NCBI GenBank assembly: GCA_019117025.1
Contig: DXAM01000140.1
Location: 1-49,091 of the forward strand
DNA: 49,091 bases
Reading direction: 5' to 3'
DNA from: Candidatus Microbacterium stercoravium
Lineage (GTDB): Bacteria; Actinomycetota; Actinomycetes; Actinomycetales; Microbacteriaceae
In this document: one piece after another, positions 25,260 to 33,672 of the stretch
Position numbering within the stretch: position 1 is the first letter of the stretch
Layout of the letters: each line of letters opens with the position of its first letter
Program-made: the position numbers and the translations under genes
The notes under the pieces: generated by a model
What the model was told of the DNA's origin: nothing
Database searches by the model: none
The model's input: only the letters and a program-made list of their open reading frames with translations

Positions 25260-25307
25260 TGCCCCCGGGCAGGGTCGAGGCTCTTCTCGAACCCTGCCGC
25301 GGGGGCA
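25260..25307 (-). other. Strong intercistronic hairpin between pstS and pstC
   Basis: TGCCCCC (25260-25266) pairs with GGGGGCA (25301-25307), and inside it GGCAGGG/CCCTGCC and TCGAG/CTCGA continue the stem with small bulges. There is no T-tract on the minus strand. Such a structure could stop part of the transcripts or protect the 3' end of pstS mRNA, giving more binding protein than permease. Confidence 0.7.
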
Positions 25308-25354
25308 TTCGAACCGGAATTCAGCTTAGACGGCCGAGTTCAGGTTCTGGGAAC

Positions 25355-26491
25355 CTATTCGGTGACGATCGCGTCGATCGCGCCCATGACCTGCTCGCGC
25401 AGGCCCTCGGAGATCGGCGCACTGCCGGCCTCGTCCGAGGCGACCTGCTGGCCCTCCTCCGACGCGACGAACGTGAAGTAGTCCTTCACGAGCTGAGCCT
25501 TCTCCGTGTCCTCGTACTCGGCGCAGCCGATGAGGTACGACACGAGGGCGATCGGGTAGGCGCCGTCCGATGCGGAGGCGGGGTCGACCGAGAAGACCAG
25601 GTCCTGATCTTCGCGGCCGTCCTCGAGGTCGGAGTTCTCGATGAGCTTCGAGGCGGCCTCCGACGAGTACGGCACGTACTCGCCGTCGACGCCCACAGCC
25701 ACCTGACCGGCGTCCTCGGGCACCTGCGACGCGTCGAGGTAGCCGATGGTGCCCTCGCTGGATCCCACGACCTGCGAGATGCCCTGCGTGCCCTGGGCGC
25801 GCTCGGTGCCGTCGATGGGCCACTCGTCGCCGACCTCGAACGTCCACACGTCGGGGGCGGTCGCGGCGAGGTACGTCACGAACGTCTCGGTCGTGCCGGA
25901 CGCGTCGGAGCGGTTGACGGGGGTGATCGCGAGGTCGGGCAGCTCGACGCCCTCGTTCTGCGAGGCGATCGCCTCGTCGTTCCACTGCGTGATCTCCCCC
26001 GCGAAGATGCCGGCGATCGTCTCCGCGTCGAGGTTCAGCGTGTCGATCTCGGGCAGGTTGAAAGCGAGCGCGACCGGCGAGATGTAGGTCGGGATCTCGA
26101 CGATGCTGTCCGACGTGCACGTCGCGAACCCGCCCTCGAACTCGTCGAGCTCGAACGCGCGGTCGGAGCCGATGAAGTCGGATGCGCCGGCGATGAAGTT
26201 GTCGCGGCCGGTGCCCGAGCCCGTCGACTCGTAGTTGACCGTGGCCTCGGGGTTGTTCTGCTGGAACGTCGCGACGAGGGCGGCCTGCGCCGCGGCCTGC
26301 GAGGAGGCGCCCGTCGCGCCGAGCGTGCCCGCCGAGCCTGCGGGAGCCTCGGAGGCGCCGCCGTCGGCCGGTGCGTCACCGGCGGGAGCCTCGTTCGCGG
26401 CGCAGCCGGCGAGGGTGAGGGCGGCAACGGCACCGATAGCGGCGATTCCGGAAAGACGAGAAAGCTTCACGAAGAAATCCGATCCATTCAT
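25355..26491 (-). CDS. pstS: Phosphate-binding lipoprotein PstS
   Basis: The 378-residue protein has a signal peptide ending in the lipobox LAGC with Cys30. A low-complexity Ala/Gly/Pro-rich linker (about 31-60) follows, then the PstS fold with the phosphate-binding loops ESTGSGTGRDNF and SDRAFELDEF, and later NRSDASGTTETF. It captures phosphate outside the membrane. ATG 26491 is used; an in-frame GTG at 26470 would give a shorter, equally workable signal peptide, and neither start has a good Shine-Dalgarno. It is first in the pst operon behind a PHO box. Confidence 0.95.
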   Translation of the reverse strand: MNGSDFFVKLSRLSGIAAIGAVAALTLAGCAANEAPAGDAPADGGASEAPAGSAGTLGATGASSQAAAQAALVATFQQNNPEATVNYESTGSGTGRDNFIAGASDFIGSDRAFELDEFEGGFATCTSDSIVEIPTYISPVALAFNLPEIDTLNLDAETIAGIFAGEITQWNDEAIASQNEGVELPDLAITPVNRSDASGTTETFVTYLAATAPDVWTFEVGDEWPIDGTERAQGTQGISQVVGSSEGTIGYLDASQVPEDAGQVAVGVDGEYVPYSSEAASKLIENSDLEDGREDQDLVFSVDPASASDGAYPIALVSYLIGCAEYEDTEKAQLVKDYFTFVASEEGQQVASDEAGSAPISEGLREQVMGAIDAIVTE

Positions 26492-26549
26492 AGAGGACAG
26501 GTCTGGTGCTGGGAGGGACGCCCAACACGTCCTGACGCTAAGTGCGCTC

Positions 26550-26589
26550 ATTGACCGGATCGAAGACTCAAGGTGAACGGGAGATGAAC
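26550..26589 (-). promoter_or_regulatory. PHO box upstream of pstS (four 11-bp repeats)
   Basis: On the minus strand four heptamers occur at exact 11-bp intervals: GTTCATC (26589-26583), GTTCACC (26578-26572), GTCTTCG (26567-26561) and GGTCAAT (26556-26550). GTTCACC-type direct repeats are the binding pattern of actinobacterial PhoP. The first two units are strong and the last two degenerate. A possible -10 (TAGCGT, 26540-26535) lies downstream, before pstS. Confidence 0.83.
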
Positions 26590-26605
26590 GAGGGTGTGAG
26601 GATGC

Positions 26606-27478
26606 TCAGAGCGCGTAATCGGCGATGACCGGGGCGTGGTCGCTCCAGCGTGCGTCGTACGAGGGGTAGCGGTCGACGCGGTAGTCGGTCACGAGCGCCG
26701 CGAGTGCGGGCGTGGCCGCGTGATAGTCGATGCGCCATCCGGTGTCGTTGTCGAACGCCTGACCGCGGTTCGACCACCACGAGTAGGGGCCGTCGACCTC
26801 ACCGGCGAACGTGCGTCCGACGTCGACGAAACCGAGGCCCGTGCGGCCCGCCGCGAACGGGCGCGTGTCGCTCAGCTCGCCGACCTTTCCGCGTGCGCTC
26901 GAGATCTGACCCTCGACGGGGGAGCCGGAAGCGCCCAGGAACCAATCGAAGTACGCGCGCTCGCGGGCGAGATAGCCGGAGCGTGACACGTTGCCCTTCC
27001 AGTTCTTGATGTCGAGCGGGCGGTGTCCAACGTTGAGATCTCCCGTCACGACGGCGAACTGGCCGAGGCGGGGCAGACGGTCGGCCATGGCATCGAGGAA
27101 GGCCCACTTCGCCTCCTGCTTCGGCGTACCGACCTCGCCGGAGTGCACGTACGCGCTCACGACCGTGACCGTGCGGTCTCCGATGACGAAGTCGGCCTCG
27201 ATCCAGCGCCCGTGCGAATCGACCTCGTCGCCGCCGAGTCCGATGCGGTGCGCCGCCGACGGCTCGCGCGAGGCGATCGCGACGCCTGCGCGGCCCTTCT
27301 GCAGCGACTCGTCTTCGAGGATGTGCCAGCCGGGCAGCACCGCCTCGAGGTGCTCGCGCTGTCCGCGCACTTCTTGGATGGTGAGGATGTCGACGTCCGC
27401 GGATTCGACCCACGCGCCCATTCCCTTGCGAGCGGCGGCGCGGATCCCATTGACGTTCACGGAGGCGATGCGAGTCAT
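26606..27478 (-). CDS. xthA: Exodeoxyribonuclease III family endonuclease/exonuclease
   Basis: This 290-residue enzyme of the EEP superfamily has ASVNVNGIRAA at the N-terminus, the metal-binding Glu in ILTIQEVRG, the catalytic Tyr region SAYVHSGEVG, VVTGDLNVGH, a RIDYH motif and the terminal SDHAPVIADY. It acts at abasic sites and removes 3' blocks in DNA base-excision repair. ATG 27478 is preferred; a GTG six bases upstream is possible. It is on the same strand as sdhB and pstS, but a terminator-like hairpin separates it from sdhB and the PHO box separates it from pstS. Confidence 0.93.
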   Translation of the reverse strand: MTRIASVNVNGIRAAARKGMGAWVESADVDILTIQEVRGQREHLEAVLPGWHILEDESLQKGRAGVAIASREPSAAHRIGLGGDEVDSHGRWIEADFVIGDRTVTVVSAYVHSGEVGTPKQEAKWAFLDAMADRLPRLGQFAVVTGDLNVGHRPLDIKNWKGNVSRSGYLARERAYFDWFLGASGSPVEGQISSARGKVGELSDTRPFAAGRTGLGFVDVGRTFAGEVDGPYSWWSNRGQAFDNDTGWRIDYHAATPALAALVTDYRVDRYPSYDARWSDHAPVIADYAL

Positions 27479-27496
27479 GCCCACCAGCCTAACGAC

Positions 27497-27531
27497 GAAG
27501 CGGGGCCCGGCACGATGCCGGACCCCGCTTC
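27497..27531 (-). terminator. Hairpin terminator after sdhB
   Basis: GAAGCGGGG (27497-27505) pairs with CCCCGCTTC (27523-27531), and inside it CCGGCA pairs with TGCCGG with one mismatch between the two stems. It lies 17 bp downstream of the sdhB stop. There is no T-tract, as is common for actinobacterial terminators, so efficiency is unknown. Confidence 0.7.
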
Positions 27532-27547
27532 GCTCACGCCGGACGGA

Positions 27548-28306
27548 TCAGCGGCCGCCCTTGAGGATGGCCTGCTTCACCTCGGCGATCGCCTTGGTGA
27601 TCTCGATGCCGCGGGGGCACGCCTCGGTGCAGTTGAAGGTCGTGCGGCAGCGCCACACGCCCTCCTTGTCGTTGAGGATGTCGAGGCGCACCTGCGACTC
27701 ATCATCGCGCGAGTCGAAGATGAAGCGGTGGGCGTTGACGATCGCGGCCGGGCCGAAGTACTGGCCGTCGGTCCAGAACACAGGGCACGACGAGGTGCAC
27801 GCCGCGCACAGGATGCACTTCGTGGTGTCGTCGAACCGGGCGCGGTCCTCGATGGTCTGGTGGCGCTCCTTGCCCTTGTCGGGGCCGGAGTTCGCCTGCA
27901 GGAACGGCTGCACCTCGCGGAACGCCGCGAAGAAGGGCTCCATGTCGACGATCAGGTCCTTCTCGAGGGGCAGGCCCTTGATCGCCTCGATGTAGACGGG
28001 CTTCGAGATGTCGAGGTCCTTGATGAGCGTCTTGCAGGCGAGGCGGTTGCGCCCGTTGATGCGCATCGCATCGGATCCGCAGATGCCGTGCGCGCACGAG
28101 CGGCGGAACGACAGCGAACCGTCCATGTCCCACTTGATGCTGTGCAGGGCATCGAGCACGCGGTCGGTCGGGTACATCTCGACGTCGTAGTCGACCCACT
28201 TGGGCTCGGCGTCGACCTCCGGGTTGAAGCGGCGCACCATGAAGGTGACGAGGTACGACTGGATCGCCTCTTCTTCGGCCGGTGCGTCTGCCACGACAGC
28301 GGACAT
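27548..28306 (-). CDS. sdhB: Succinate dehydrogenase iron-sulfur subunit
   Basis: This 252-residue subunit carries the cysteines for three clusters. Cys71, Cys76 and Cys91, with Asp79 at the fourth position, fit the [2Fe-2S] plant-type site. CILCAACTSSCP (164-175) plus Cys220, Cys226 and Cys230 fit the [4Fe-4S] and [3Fe-4S] sites. It passes electrons from SdhA to the quinone site. ATG 28306 shares one base with the sdhA stop (TGATG), so the two are coupled. It is the last gene of the sdh operon. Confidence 0.96.
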   Translation of the reverse strand: MSAVVADAPAEEEAIQSYLVTFMVRRFNPEVDAEPKWVDYDVEMYPTDRVLDALHSIKWDMDGSLSFRRSCAHGICGSDAMRINGRNRLACKTLIKDLDISKPVYIEAIKGLPLEKDLIVDMEPFFAAFREVQPFLQANSGPDKGKERHQTIEDRARFDDTTKCILCAACTSSCPVFWTDGQYFGPAAIVNAHRFIFDSRDDESQVRLDILNDKEGVWRCRTTFNCTEACPRGIEITKAIAEVKQAILKGGR

Positions 28307-30135
28307 CAGTACTTCCTCTCCATGGGCGGGTAGCGCAGCTCGCCCGCCTCGTTCTTCGTGAACACGACCGGCTTCCACTCGAGTGCGATGTGGTCATCGG
28401 GATCGGCCGAGTGCGGGTCGCCCGTGAGATACGCCATCGTGTGCTTCATGTAGTTCGCGTCGTCGCGATCCGGGTAGTCCTCGCGCATATGGCCGCCGCG
28501 GCTCTCCTTGCGGTTGCGCGCGGCATACGCGACGATCTCCGCGAGATCGAGCAGGAAGCCGAGCTCGATCGCCTCGAGCAGATCGGTGTTGAACCTCTTG
28601 CCCCTGTCATCGACCGAGACGTTCATGTAGCGCTCGCGCAGCCCGTGGATCGTGCCCATGACGTTCGTCAGGGTCTCCTCCGTGCGGAACACCTGCGCGT
28701 TCTTGTCCATCTCCTCCTGCAGCGTGCGCCGGATGTCGGCCACGCGCTCGGTGCCCTGCGAAGTGCGCAGGCGCTCGACCATCTCGCGCACCTCCTTCGC
28801 GGGATCCTCGGGGAGGGGGACGAAGTCGGCCGACTTCGCGTATGCGACGGCATTGCGGCCCGAGCGCTTGCCGAACACATTGATGTCGAGCAGGGAGTTG
28901 GTGCCGAGGCGGTTGGAGCCGTGCACCGACACGCAGGCGCACTCGCCGGCCGCGTAGAGGCCCGGAACGATGTCGTCGTTGTTCGCGAGCACCTCGCCGT
29001 TGTTGTTCGTCGGGATGCCGCCCATCGCGTAGTGGGCGGTGGGCATCACGGGAACCGGCTCGACGACCGGGTCGACGCCCAGGTAGGTGCGGGCGAACTC
29101 GGTGATGTCGGGCAGCTTGGTCTCGAGGACCTCCGCACCGAGGTGGGTGCAGTCGAGGTAGACGTAGTCCTTGTTCGGGCCGGCGCCGCGTCCTTCGAGC
29201 ACTTCCTTCACCATCGAGCGCGCGACGATATCGCGCGGCGCGAGGTCCTTGATGGTCGGGGCGTAGCGCTCCATGAAGCGCTCGCCGCTCGCGTTGCGCA
29301 GGATCGCGCCCTCGCCGCGCGCGCCCTCCGTGAGGAGGATGCCGAGGCCGGCGAGGCCGGTCGGGTGGAACTGGAAGAACTCGATGTCCTCCAGCGGCAG
29401 GCCCTTGCGCCAGATGATGCCGACGCCGTCGCCCGTGAGGGTGTGCGCGTTCGACGTCGTCTTGAACATCTTGCCGAACCCGCCGGTCGCGAACACGACC
29501 GACTTCGCCTGGAACACGTGCAGGTCGCCCGTGGCGAGCTCGAGCGCGACGATGCCGGAGACGCGCATGCGGCCGTCGTCGTCCTTCGACGTGACGAGGT
29601 CGAGCGCGTAGAACTCGTTGAAGAAGTTGATGCCGAGCTTGACGCAGTTCTGATACAGCGTCTGCAGGATCATGTGGCCCGTGCGGTCGGCGGCGTAGCA
29701 CGCGCGGCGCACCGGCGACTTGCCGTGCTCGCGGGTGTGTCCGCCGAAGCGGCGCTGGTCGATCTTGCCGTCGGGCGTGCGGTTGAAGGGCAGGCCCATG
29801 TTCTCGAGGTCGATGACCGCGTCGATGGCCTCCTTCGCGAGGATCTCAGCGGCGTCCTGGTCGACGAGGTAGTCGCCGCCCTTGACGGTGTCGTAGGTGT
29901 GCCACTCGGCGTTGTCCTCTTCGACGTTCGCGAGCGCAGCGGCCATGCCGCCCTGCGCCGCGCCCGTGTGCGACCGCGTCGGGTAGAGCTTCGTCACGAC
30001 GGCCGTCTTCGCGTTCGGACCGGCCTCGATGGCGGCGCGCATTCCGGCGCCGCCGGCGCCGACGATGACGACGTCATGCTGGTGGTAGTAGACGCCGTCT
30101 TTCAACTCTGCGTCAGGGTATGCGTTGGATGCCAT
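28306..30135 (-). CDS. sdhA: Succinate dehydrogenase flavoprotein subunit
   Basis: The 609-residue flavoprotein has the dinucleotide fold [14 protein letters not shown] (22-35), and the His56 that carries covalent FAD lies in [18 protein letters not shown] and the catalytic HPTGL segment are present, and [10 protein letters not shown] and [10 protein letters not shown] complete the signature. It oxidises succinate to fumarate at the inner face of the membrane. The length is typical of the actinobacterial type. ATG 30135 is 22 bp after the sdhD stop. Confidence 0.97.
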   Translation of the reverse strand: MASNAYPDAELKDGVYYHQHDVVIVGAGGAGMRAAIEAGPNAKTAVVTKLYPTRSHTGAAQGGMAAALANVEEDNAEWHTYDTVKGGDYLVDQDAAEILAKEAIDAVIDLENMGLPFNRTPDGKIDQRRFGGHTREHGKSPVRRACYAADRTGHMILQTLYQNCVKLGINFFNEFYALDLVTSKDDDGRMRVSGIVALELATGDLHVFQAKSVVFATGGFGKMFKTTSNAHTLTGDGVGIIWRKGLPLEDIEFFQFHPTGLAGLGILLTEGARGEGAILRNASGERFMERYAPTIKDLAPRDIVARSMVKEVLEGRGAGPNKDYVYLDCTHLGAEVLETKLPDITEFARTYLGVDPVVEPVPVMPTAHYAMGGIPTNNNGEVLANNDDIVPGLYAAGECACVSVHGSNRLGTNSLLDINVFGKRSGRNAVAYAKSADFVPLPEDPAKEVREMVERLRTSQGTERVADIRRTLQEEMDKNAQVFRTEETLTNVMGTIHGLRERYMNVSVDDRGKRFNTDLLEAIELGFLLDLAEIVAYAARNRKESRGGHMREDYPDRDDANYMKHTMAYLTGDPHSADPDDHIALEWKPVVFTKNEAGELRYPPMERKY

Positions 30136-30157
30136 TGCTATTTCGCAGTCTTTTCCG

Positions 30158-30601
30158 TCAGAGGGCCTGGCAGGCGGCGGCGATCTCGCCGCCGGCGCTC
30201 GCGCCGATGCAGGGATCGAAGGTGAACACGACGAGCGTGCCGAGCAGGATCATGAGCGCCGCAACGATGCCGATGACCCAGACGAGCGTGGCGCGCGCCT
30301 TGGCGCCCTGCACGTAGTCGTTCACGATGGTGCGCATGCCGTTGGCGCCGTGGATGAAGGCGAGCCACAGCATCAGGACGTCCCACCACTGCCAGAGCGG
30401 GTTCGCGAACTTCCCGGCGACGAAGCCGAAATCGAGGGCGCTGATCCCGTCGCCGAGCATGAGGTTCACGAACAGGTGGCCGAAGATCAGCACGACGAGC
30501 AGAACGCCCGAGACGCGCATGTACAGCCAACCCCACTTCTCGAAGTTCGAGCCCTTGCGGCGCTGGGGAGCGCGGGGGGCGTCGATGGCCGATGCGTTCA
30601 T
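30158..30601 (-). CDS. sdhD: Succinate dehydrogenase hydrophobic membrane anchor
   Basis: The 147-residue protein has three membrane helices: [44 protein letters not shown] and [23 protein letters not shown]. The His in IFGHLFVN and in FIHGANG are candidate heme ligands. It anchors SdhAB and helps form the quinone site. ATG 30601 shares one base with the sdhC stop. Assignment to SdhD rather than SdhC rests on gene order and on similarity to actinobacterial SdhD. Confidence 0.9.
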   Translation of the reverse strand: MNASAIDAPRAPQRRKGSNFEKWGWLYMRVSGVLLVVLIFGHLFVNLMLGDGISALDFGFVAGKFANPLWQWWDVLMLWLAFIHGANGMRTIVNDYVQGAKARATLVWVIGIVAALMILLGTLVVFTFDPCIGASAGGEIAAACQAL

Positions 30602-31035
30602 CAGTGACCGCCTCCGATGTGCGAGAGAACGTTCGGGATGTGGCGCGCGCTGAAGCCGGCGATCGTGACGATCCACACGACGATGACGCACCAGAACATC
30701 TGGCGCTGGTACTTCGCGCCCTTCGACCAGAAGTCGATGAGGATGACGCGCAGGCCGTTGAACGCGTGGTACGCGATGCCCGCGACGAGCACGACCTCGC
30801 CGAAGCCCATGATGGGGTTCTTGTACGTGCCGATCACCGCGTCGTACGCCTCGGGCGACACGCGGATGAGCGCCGTGTCGAGCACGTGGACGAGGAGGAA
30901 GAAGAAGATGGCGACGCCGGTGATGCGGTGAAGCACCCAGGACCACATGCCCTCGCGGCCGCGGTAGAGGGTGCCACGCGGAACCTTTGACGTTGTCTGG
31001 GACACATCGAGTGTCAGACGCGTGGGTGCGGACAC
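30601..31035 (-). CDS. sdhC: Succinate dehydrogenase cytochrome b556 subunit
   Basis: The 144-residue protein has the SdhC signature: a short N-terminus with GTLYRGREGMWSWVLHRITGVAIFFFLLVHVLDTALI, where the RITG and the His in LVHVLD mark the quinone and heme region, then two more helices (GEVVLVAGIAYHAFNGLRVIL and WCVIVVWIVTIAGF). The start is GTG 31035, preceded by GAGAGGAC at a good distance; further upstream there is no candidate with a ribosome site. It is the first gene of the operon. Confidence 0.9.
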   Translation of the reverse strand: MSAPTRLTLDVSQTTSKVPRGTLYRGREGMWSWVLHRITGVAIFFFLLVHVLDTALIRVSPEAYDAVIGTYKNPIMGFGEVVLVAGIAYHAFNGLRVILIDFWSKGAKYQRQMFWCVIVVWIVTIAGFSARHIPNVLSHIGGGH

Positions 31036-31141
31036 GATCGTCCTCTCTGATCGGAAGCTGATGATGCCGGCGCGCACGCCAGACATGCAGGGCATGCGGT
31101 GAGCCAAGATCAGGATACTCCGGACGCGTCGTTCCATCGAT

Positions 31142-31172
31142 GAAGGCTCGCCTAAGTATCTCGACGTCGAGA
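31142..31172. promoter_or_regulatory. Operator candidates in the sdhC-manC divergent region
   Basis: A perfect 14-bp palindrome TCTCGACGTCGAGA (31159-31172) lies 42 bp before the manC ATG and about 125 bp before sdhC. Next to it, read on the minus strand, TTAGGCGAGCCTTC (31155-31142) resembles the left part of a DtxR/IdeR box. A possible -10 (TACGGT, 31201-31206) seven bases before manC would make that transcript leaderless. No other structure was seen in the 178-bp gap. Confidence 0.5.
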
Positions 31173-31213
31173 CATCTGCGGCCCGCGGGAGCGCGTCGAC
31201 TACGGTTGAGGGC

Positions 31214-32326
31214 ATGGCTGAGCCGATCGATGACTTCTTCGCTGTGATCCCCGCCGGTGGCATCGGATCGCGGCTCTGGCCGCTCTCGCGCGCCGAGTCG
31301 CCGAAGTTCCTGCACGACCTGACGGGATCCGGCGTCTCGCTGCTGCGCACGACGTGGGATCGGCTGCTGCCGCTCGCGGGTCCGCAGCGCATCAGCGTCG
31401 TCACGGGGCGCGCGCACGGCTCGAAGGTCGAGGAGGAGCTTCCCGACGTCGCGCTCGAGAACGTCTTCATCGAGCAGGACCCGCGCGACTCGGCGGCGGC
31501 CATCGGCCTCGCCGCCGCGATCCTTCATCGTCGCAACCCGAACGTGATCATCGGCTCGTTCGCCGCGGATCACGTGATCAAGCGGCAGCGCGTGTTCGAG
31601 TTCACGGTGCGCCAGGCGGTCGCCGCGGCCCGCGAGGGCTATATCGCGACGATCGGCATCCAGCCCTCGGAGCCCGCGGTCGGGTTCGGATACATCAAGA
31701 CCGGCGACGAGCTCGACATCGACGACGCCCCGCTGGCGGCGCTCGTCGAACGCTTCGTGGAGAAGCCCGACCTCGCCACGGCGCGCGAGTACTTCTCCGA
31801 CCGTTCGTACCTGTGGAACGCGGGCATGTTCATCTCGCGCGCGGACGTGCTGCTCGACGAGCTGGCGGCCAACGAGCCCGAGCTCCACGCCGGGCTCAGC
31901 GAGATCGCCGAGGCCTGGGACACCGACGAGCGCGACGCCGTCACCGACCGGGTGTGGCCGGGGCTGAAGAAGATCGCGATCGACTACGCCGTGGCGGAGC
32001 CGGCGGCCGAGAAGGGGCGCCTCGCGGTGATCCCCGGGCAGTTCGACTGGGACGACGTCGGCGACTTCGCCAGCCTGTGGGGCCTCGTGGGCGACGGCAA
32101 ACGCAGCGGTGTGACGGTGCTGGGCGAGAACGCGAACGTGCTCGACGACGGCGCATCGGCCCTCGTGGTGTCGCAGACCGATCGCGTCGTCGCGATGATC
32201 GGCGTCGAGAACATCATCGTCGTGGACACCCCCGACGCCCTGCTCGTGACGACGAACGAGCACGCGCAGCGCGTGAAGCAGACCGTCACGGCGCTGCAGC
32301 AGCAGGGCCGCGGGAACGTGCTTTAG
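31214..32326 (+). CDS. manC: Mannose-1-phosphate guanylyltransferase
   Basis: The 370-residue enzyme makes GDP-mannose from mannose-1-phosphate and GTP, for glycan and lipid mannosylation. It has the nucleotidyltransferase signature PAGGIGSRLWPLSR (13-26), with the following SPKF lysine, VIIGSFAADHVI for metal binding, the PAVGFGYIKTG segment, VERFVEKPD and the product-site WNAGMF. The C-terminal part is a short left-handed beta helix, without the isomerase domain of bifunctional ManC proteins. ATG 31214 lies close to a predicted -10, suggesting leaderless translation. Confidence 0.93.
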   Translation: MAEPIDDFFAVIPAGGIGSRLWPLSRAESPKFLHDLTGSGVSLLRTTWDRLLPLAGPQRISVVTGRAHGSKVEEELPDVALENVFIEQDPRDSAAAIGLAAAILHRRNPNVIIGSFAADHVIKRQRVFEFTVRQAVAAAREGYIATIGIQPSEPAVGFGYIKTGDELDIDDAPLAALVERFVEKPDLATAREYFSDRSYLWNAGMFISRADVLLDELAANEPELHAGLSEIAEAWDTDERDAVTDRVWPGLKKIAIDYAVAEPAAEKGRLAVIPGQFDWDDVGDFASLWGLVGDGKRSGVTVLGENANVLDDGASALVVSQTDRVVAMIGVENIIVVDTPDALLVTTNEHAQRVKQTVTALQQQGRGNVL

Positions 32327-32491
32327 ACACATTCGGCAGCCGCCCCGCCGGGCGTATGTAACTTTCCCGTTTCAGCGCTCCGAAGTGCTCGAAAAGCGCA
32401 ATGCTGCCGCGGTAGCGTGTGCATATTGCCCTGCGCGGCACAGTCCGATTGGCGTCTGTGTCGAGGGCCCAGTCAATGGAGGACAAGCGTC
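32327..32491 (+). other. Intergenic region upstream of the nucleoside operon
   Basis: The 165-bp gap should hold the promoter of the BMP lipoprotein gene. GGAGGA sits close to the ATG at 32492. A small inverted repeat, GCGCT/AGCGC (around 32375-32399), was seen, but no recognisable operator or confident -10/-35 pair. Confidence 0.4.
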
Positions 32492-33598
32492 ATGAAGACG
32501 ATCACACGTTCCGCGTTCGCCGGGATCGCGGCTGTCAGCGCCGGACTTCTGCTCGCTGGCTGCGGTACCGCGCCCGAGGAGAGCACGGCGGGCGGTGGAG
32601 ACGACGGCGGATCGAACGAGGCGGCGAGCGACTTCCTGCCGTGCATCGTCTCCGACTTCGGCGGGTTCGATGACAAGTCGTTCAACCAGCTCTCGCTCGA
32701 GGGCGTCGAGCAGGCGGCCGACGAGCTCGGCGTCAAGGCGAAGGAGGTCGAGTCGAACGCCGAGACCGACTACGCGCCGAACCTCGAGAACCTCGTGGCA
32801 CAGGGCTGCAACGCCATCGTGTCGGTCGGCTTCGCCCTGGCGCCCGCGACGATCGAGAACGCCAACGCGAACCCCGACATCGACTTCATCCTGATCGATG
32901 ACGCGGCCGACGCCGACTTCGACGGCGAGACCGACGCCCCGACGATCAAGCCGCTGCTGTACGACACGGCGCAGGCGGCGTTCCTCGCGGGCTACCTCTC
33001 TGCCGGATACTCCGAGACGGGCAAGGTCGGCACGTTCGGCGGACAGGAGTTCCCGACGGTCACGATCTTCATGGACGGCTTCAAGCAGGGCGTCGACTAC
33101 TACAACGAGGAGAAGGGCGCCGATGTCTCGGTCATCGGCTGGGACGGCGACACGGGCACCTTCACGGGCGGCTTCGAGGCCGGCCCCGAGGCGAAGAACG
33201 CGGCGCAGAACATCATCGACCAGGGCGTCGACGTGTTGCTGCCCGTGGGCGGTCCGATCTACCAGTCGGCGCTGCAGGCCATCAAGGAGTCGGACAGCGA
33301 GATCGCGCTGATCGGCGCCGACGCCGACCTGTACGAGAGCGACCCGTCGACGGCTGAGTACGTGCTCACCTCGATCATGAAGAACATGCACCTGTCGACC
33401 TACCAGGCCGTCATGGACAGCGCGAACGGGGCCTTCGACCCGACGCCGTACATCGGCACGCTCGAGAACGAGGGCGTCGCGATCGCCGACCTGCACGACT
33501 TCTCCGACAAGGTCGACGCCGATCTCCTCGCGGAGGTCGACGCGTTGAAGGAGTCGATCATCGCGGGCGACGTCACCGTCGAGTCGTACCTCGGCTGA
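32492..33598 (+). CDS. BMP-family nucleoside-binding lipoprotein
   Basis: The 368-residue protein has the lipobox LAGC with Cys24, a Gly/Glu-rich linker, and the basic membrane protein (PnrA-like) fold. ACIVSDFGGFDDKSFNQLSLEGV-like opening residues, SNAETDYAPNLENLVAQGCNAIVSVGF, and GTFGGQEFPTVTIFMDGFKQGVDYYN are typical. BMP proteins bind purine and pyrimidine nucleosides for ABC import. ATG 32492 follows GGAGGAC. It is followed by a strong hairpin, then the ATPase gene, and the rest of the operon is nucleoside salvage, which supports the ligand. Confidence 0.92.
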   Translation: MKTITRSAFAGIAAVSAGLLLAGCGTAPEESTAGGGDDGGSNEAASDFLPCIVSDFGGFDDKSFNQLSLEGVEQAADELGVKAKEVESNAETDYAPNLENLVAQGCNAIVSVGFALAPATIENANANPDIDFILIDDAADADFDGETDAPTIKPLLYDTAQAAFLAGYLSAGYSETGKVGTFGGQEFPTVTIFMDGFKQGVDYYNEEKGADVSVIGWDGDTGTFTGGFEAGPEAKNAAQNIIDQGVDVLLPVGGPIYQSALQAIKESDSEIALIGADADLYESDPSTAEYVLTSIMKNMHLSTYQAVMDSANGAFDPTPYIGTLENEGVAIADLHDFSDKVDADLLAEVDALKESIIAGDVTVESYLG

Positions 33599-33607
33599 CC
33601 GCATGGC

Positions 33608-33645
33608 GGAACGGGGAGGCGAGCGCGTGCTGGCCTCCCCGTTCC
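33608..33645 (+). other. Intercistronic hairpin between binding-protein and ATPase genes
   Basis: A perfect 13-bp stem, GGAACGGGGAGGC (33608-33620) with GCCTCCCCGTTCC (33633-33645), starts ten bases after the lipoprotein stop and ends 27 bases before the ATPase start. There is no T-tract. It probably reduces read-through or stabilises the upstream message so the binding protein is made in excess. Confidence 0.8.
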
Positions 33646-33672
33646 CACGTCCTGCTGAATAGGATCGACTTC

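Noticed and set aside
28282..30225. 647-codon plus-strand open frame opposite sdhA
   Set aside because: It is antisense to a certain sdhA gene, has a composition dominated by Ala, Arg, Asp, Glu, Leu and Val, and shows no recognisable domain.
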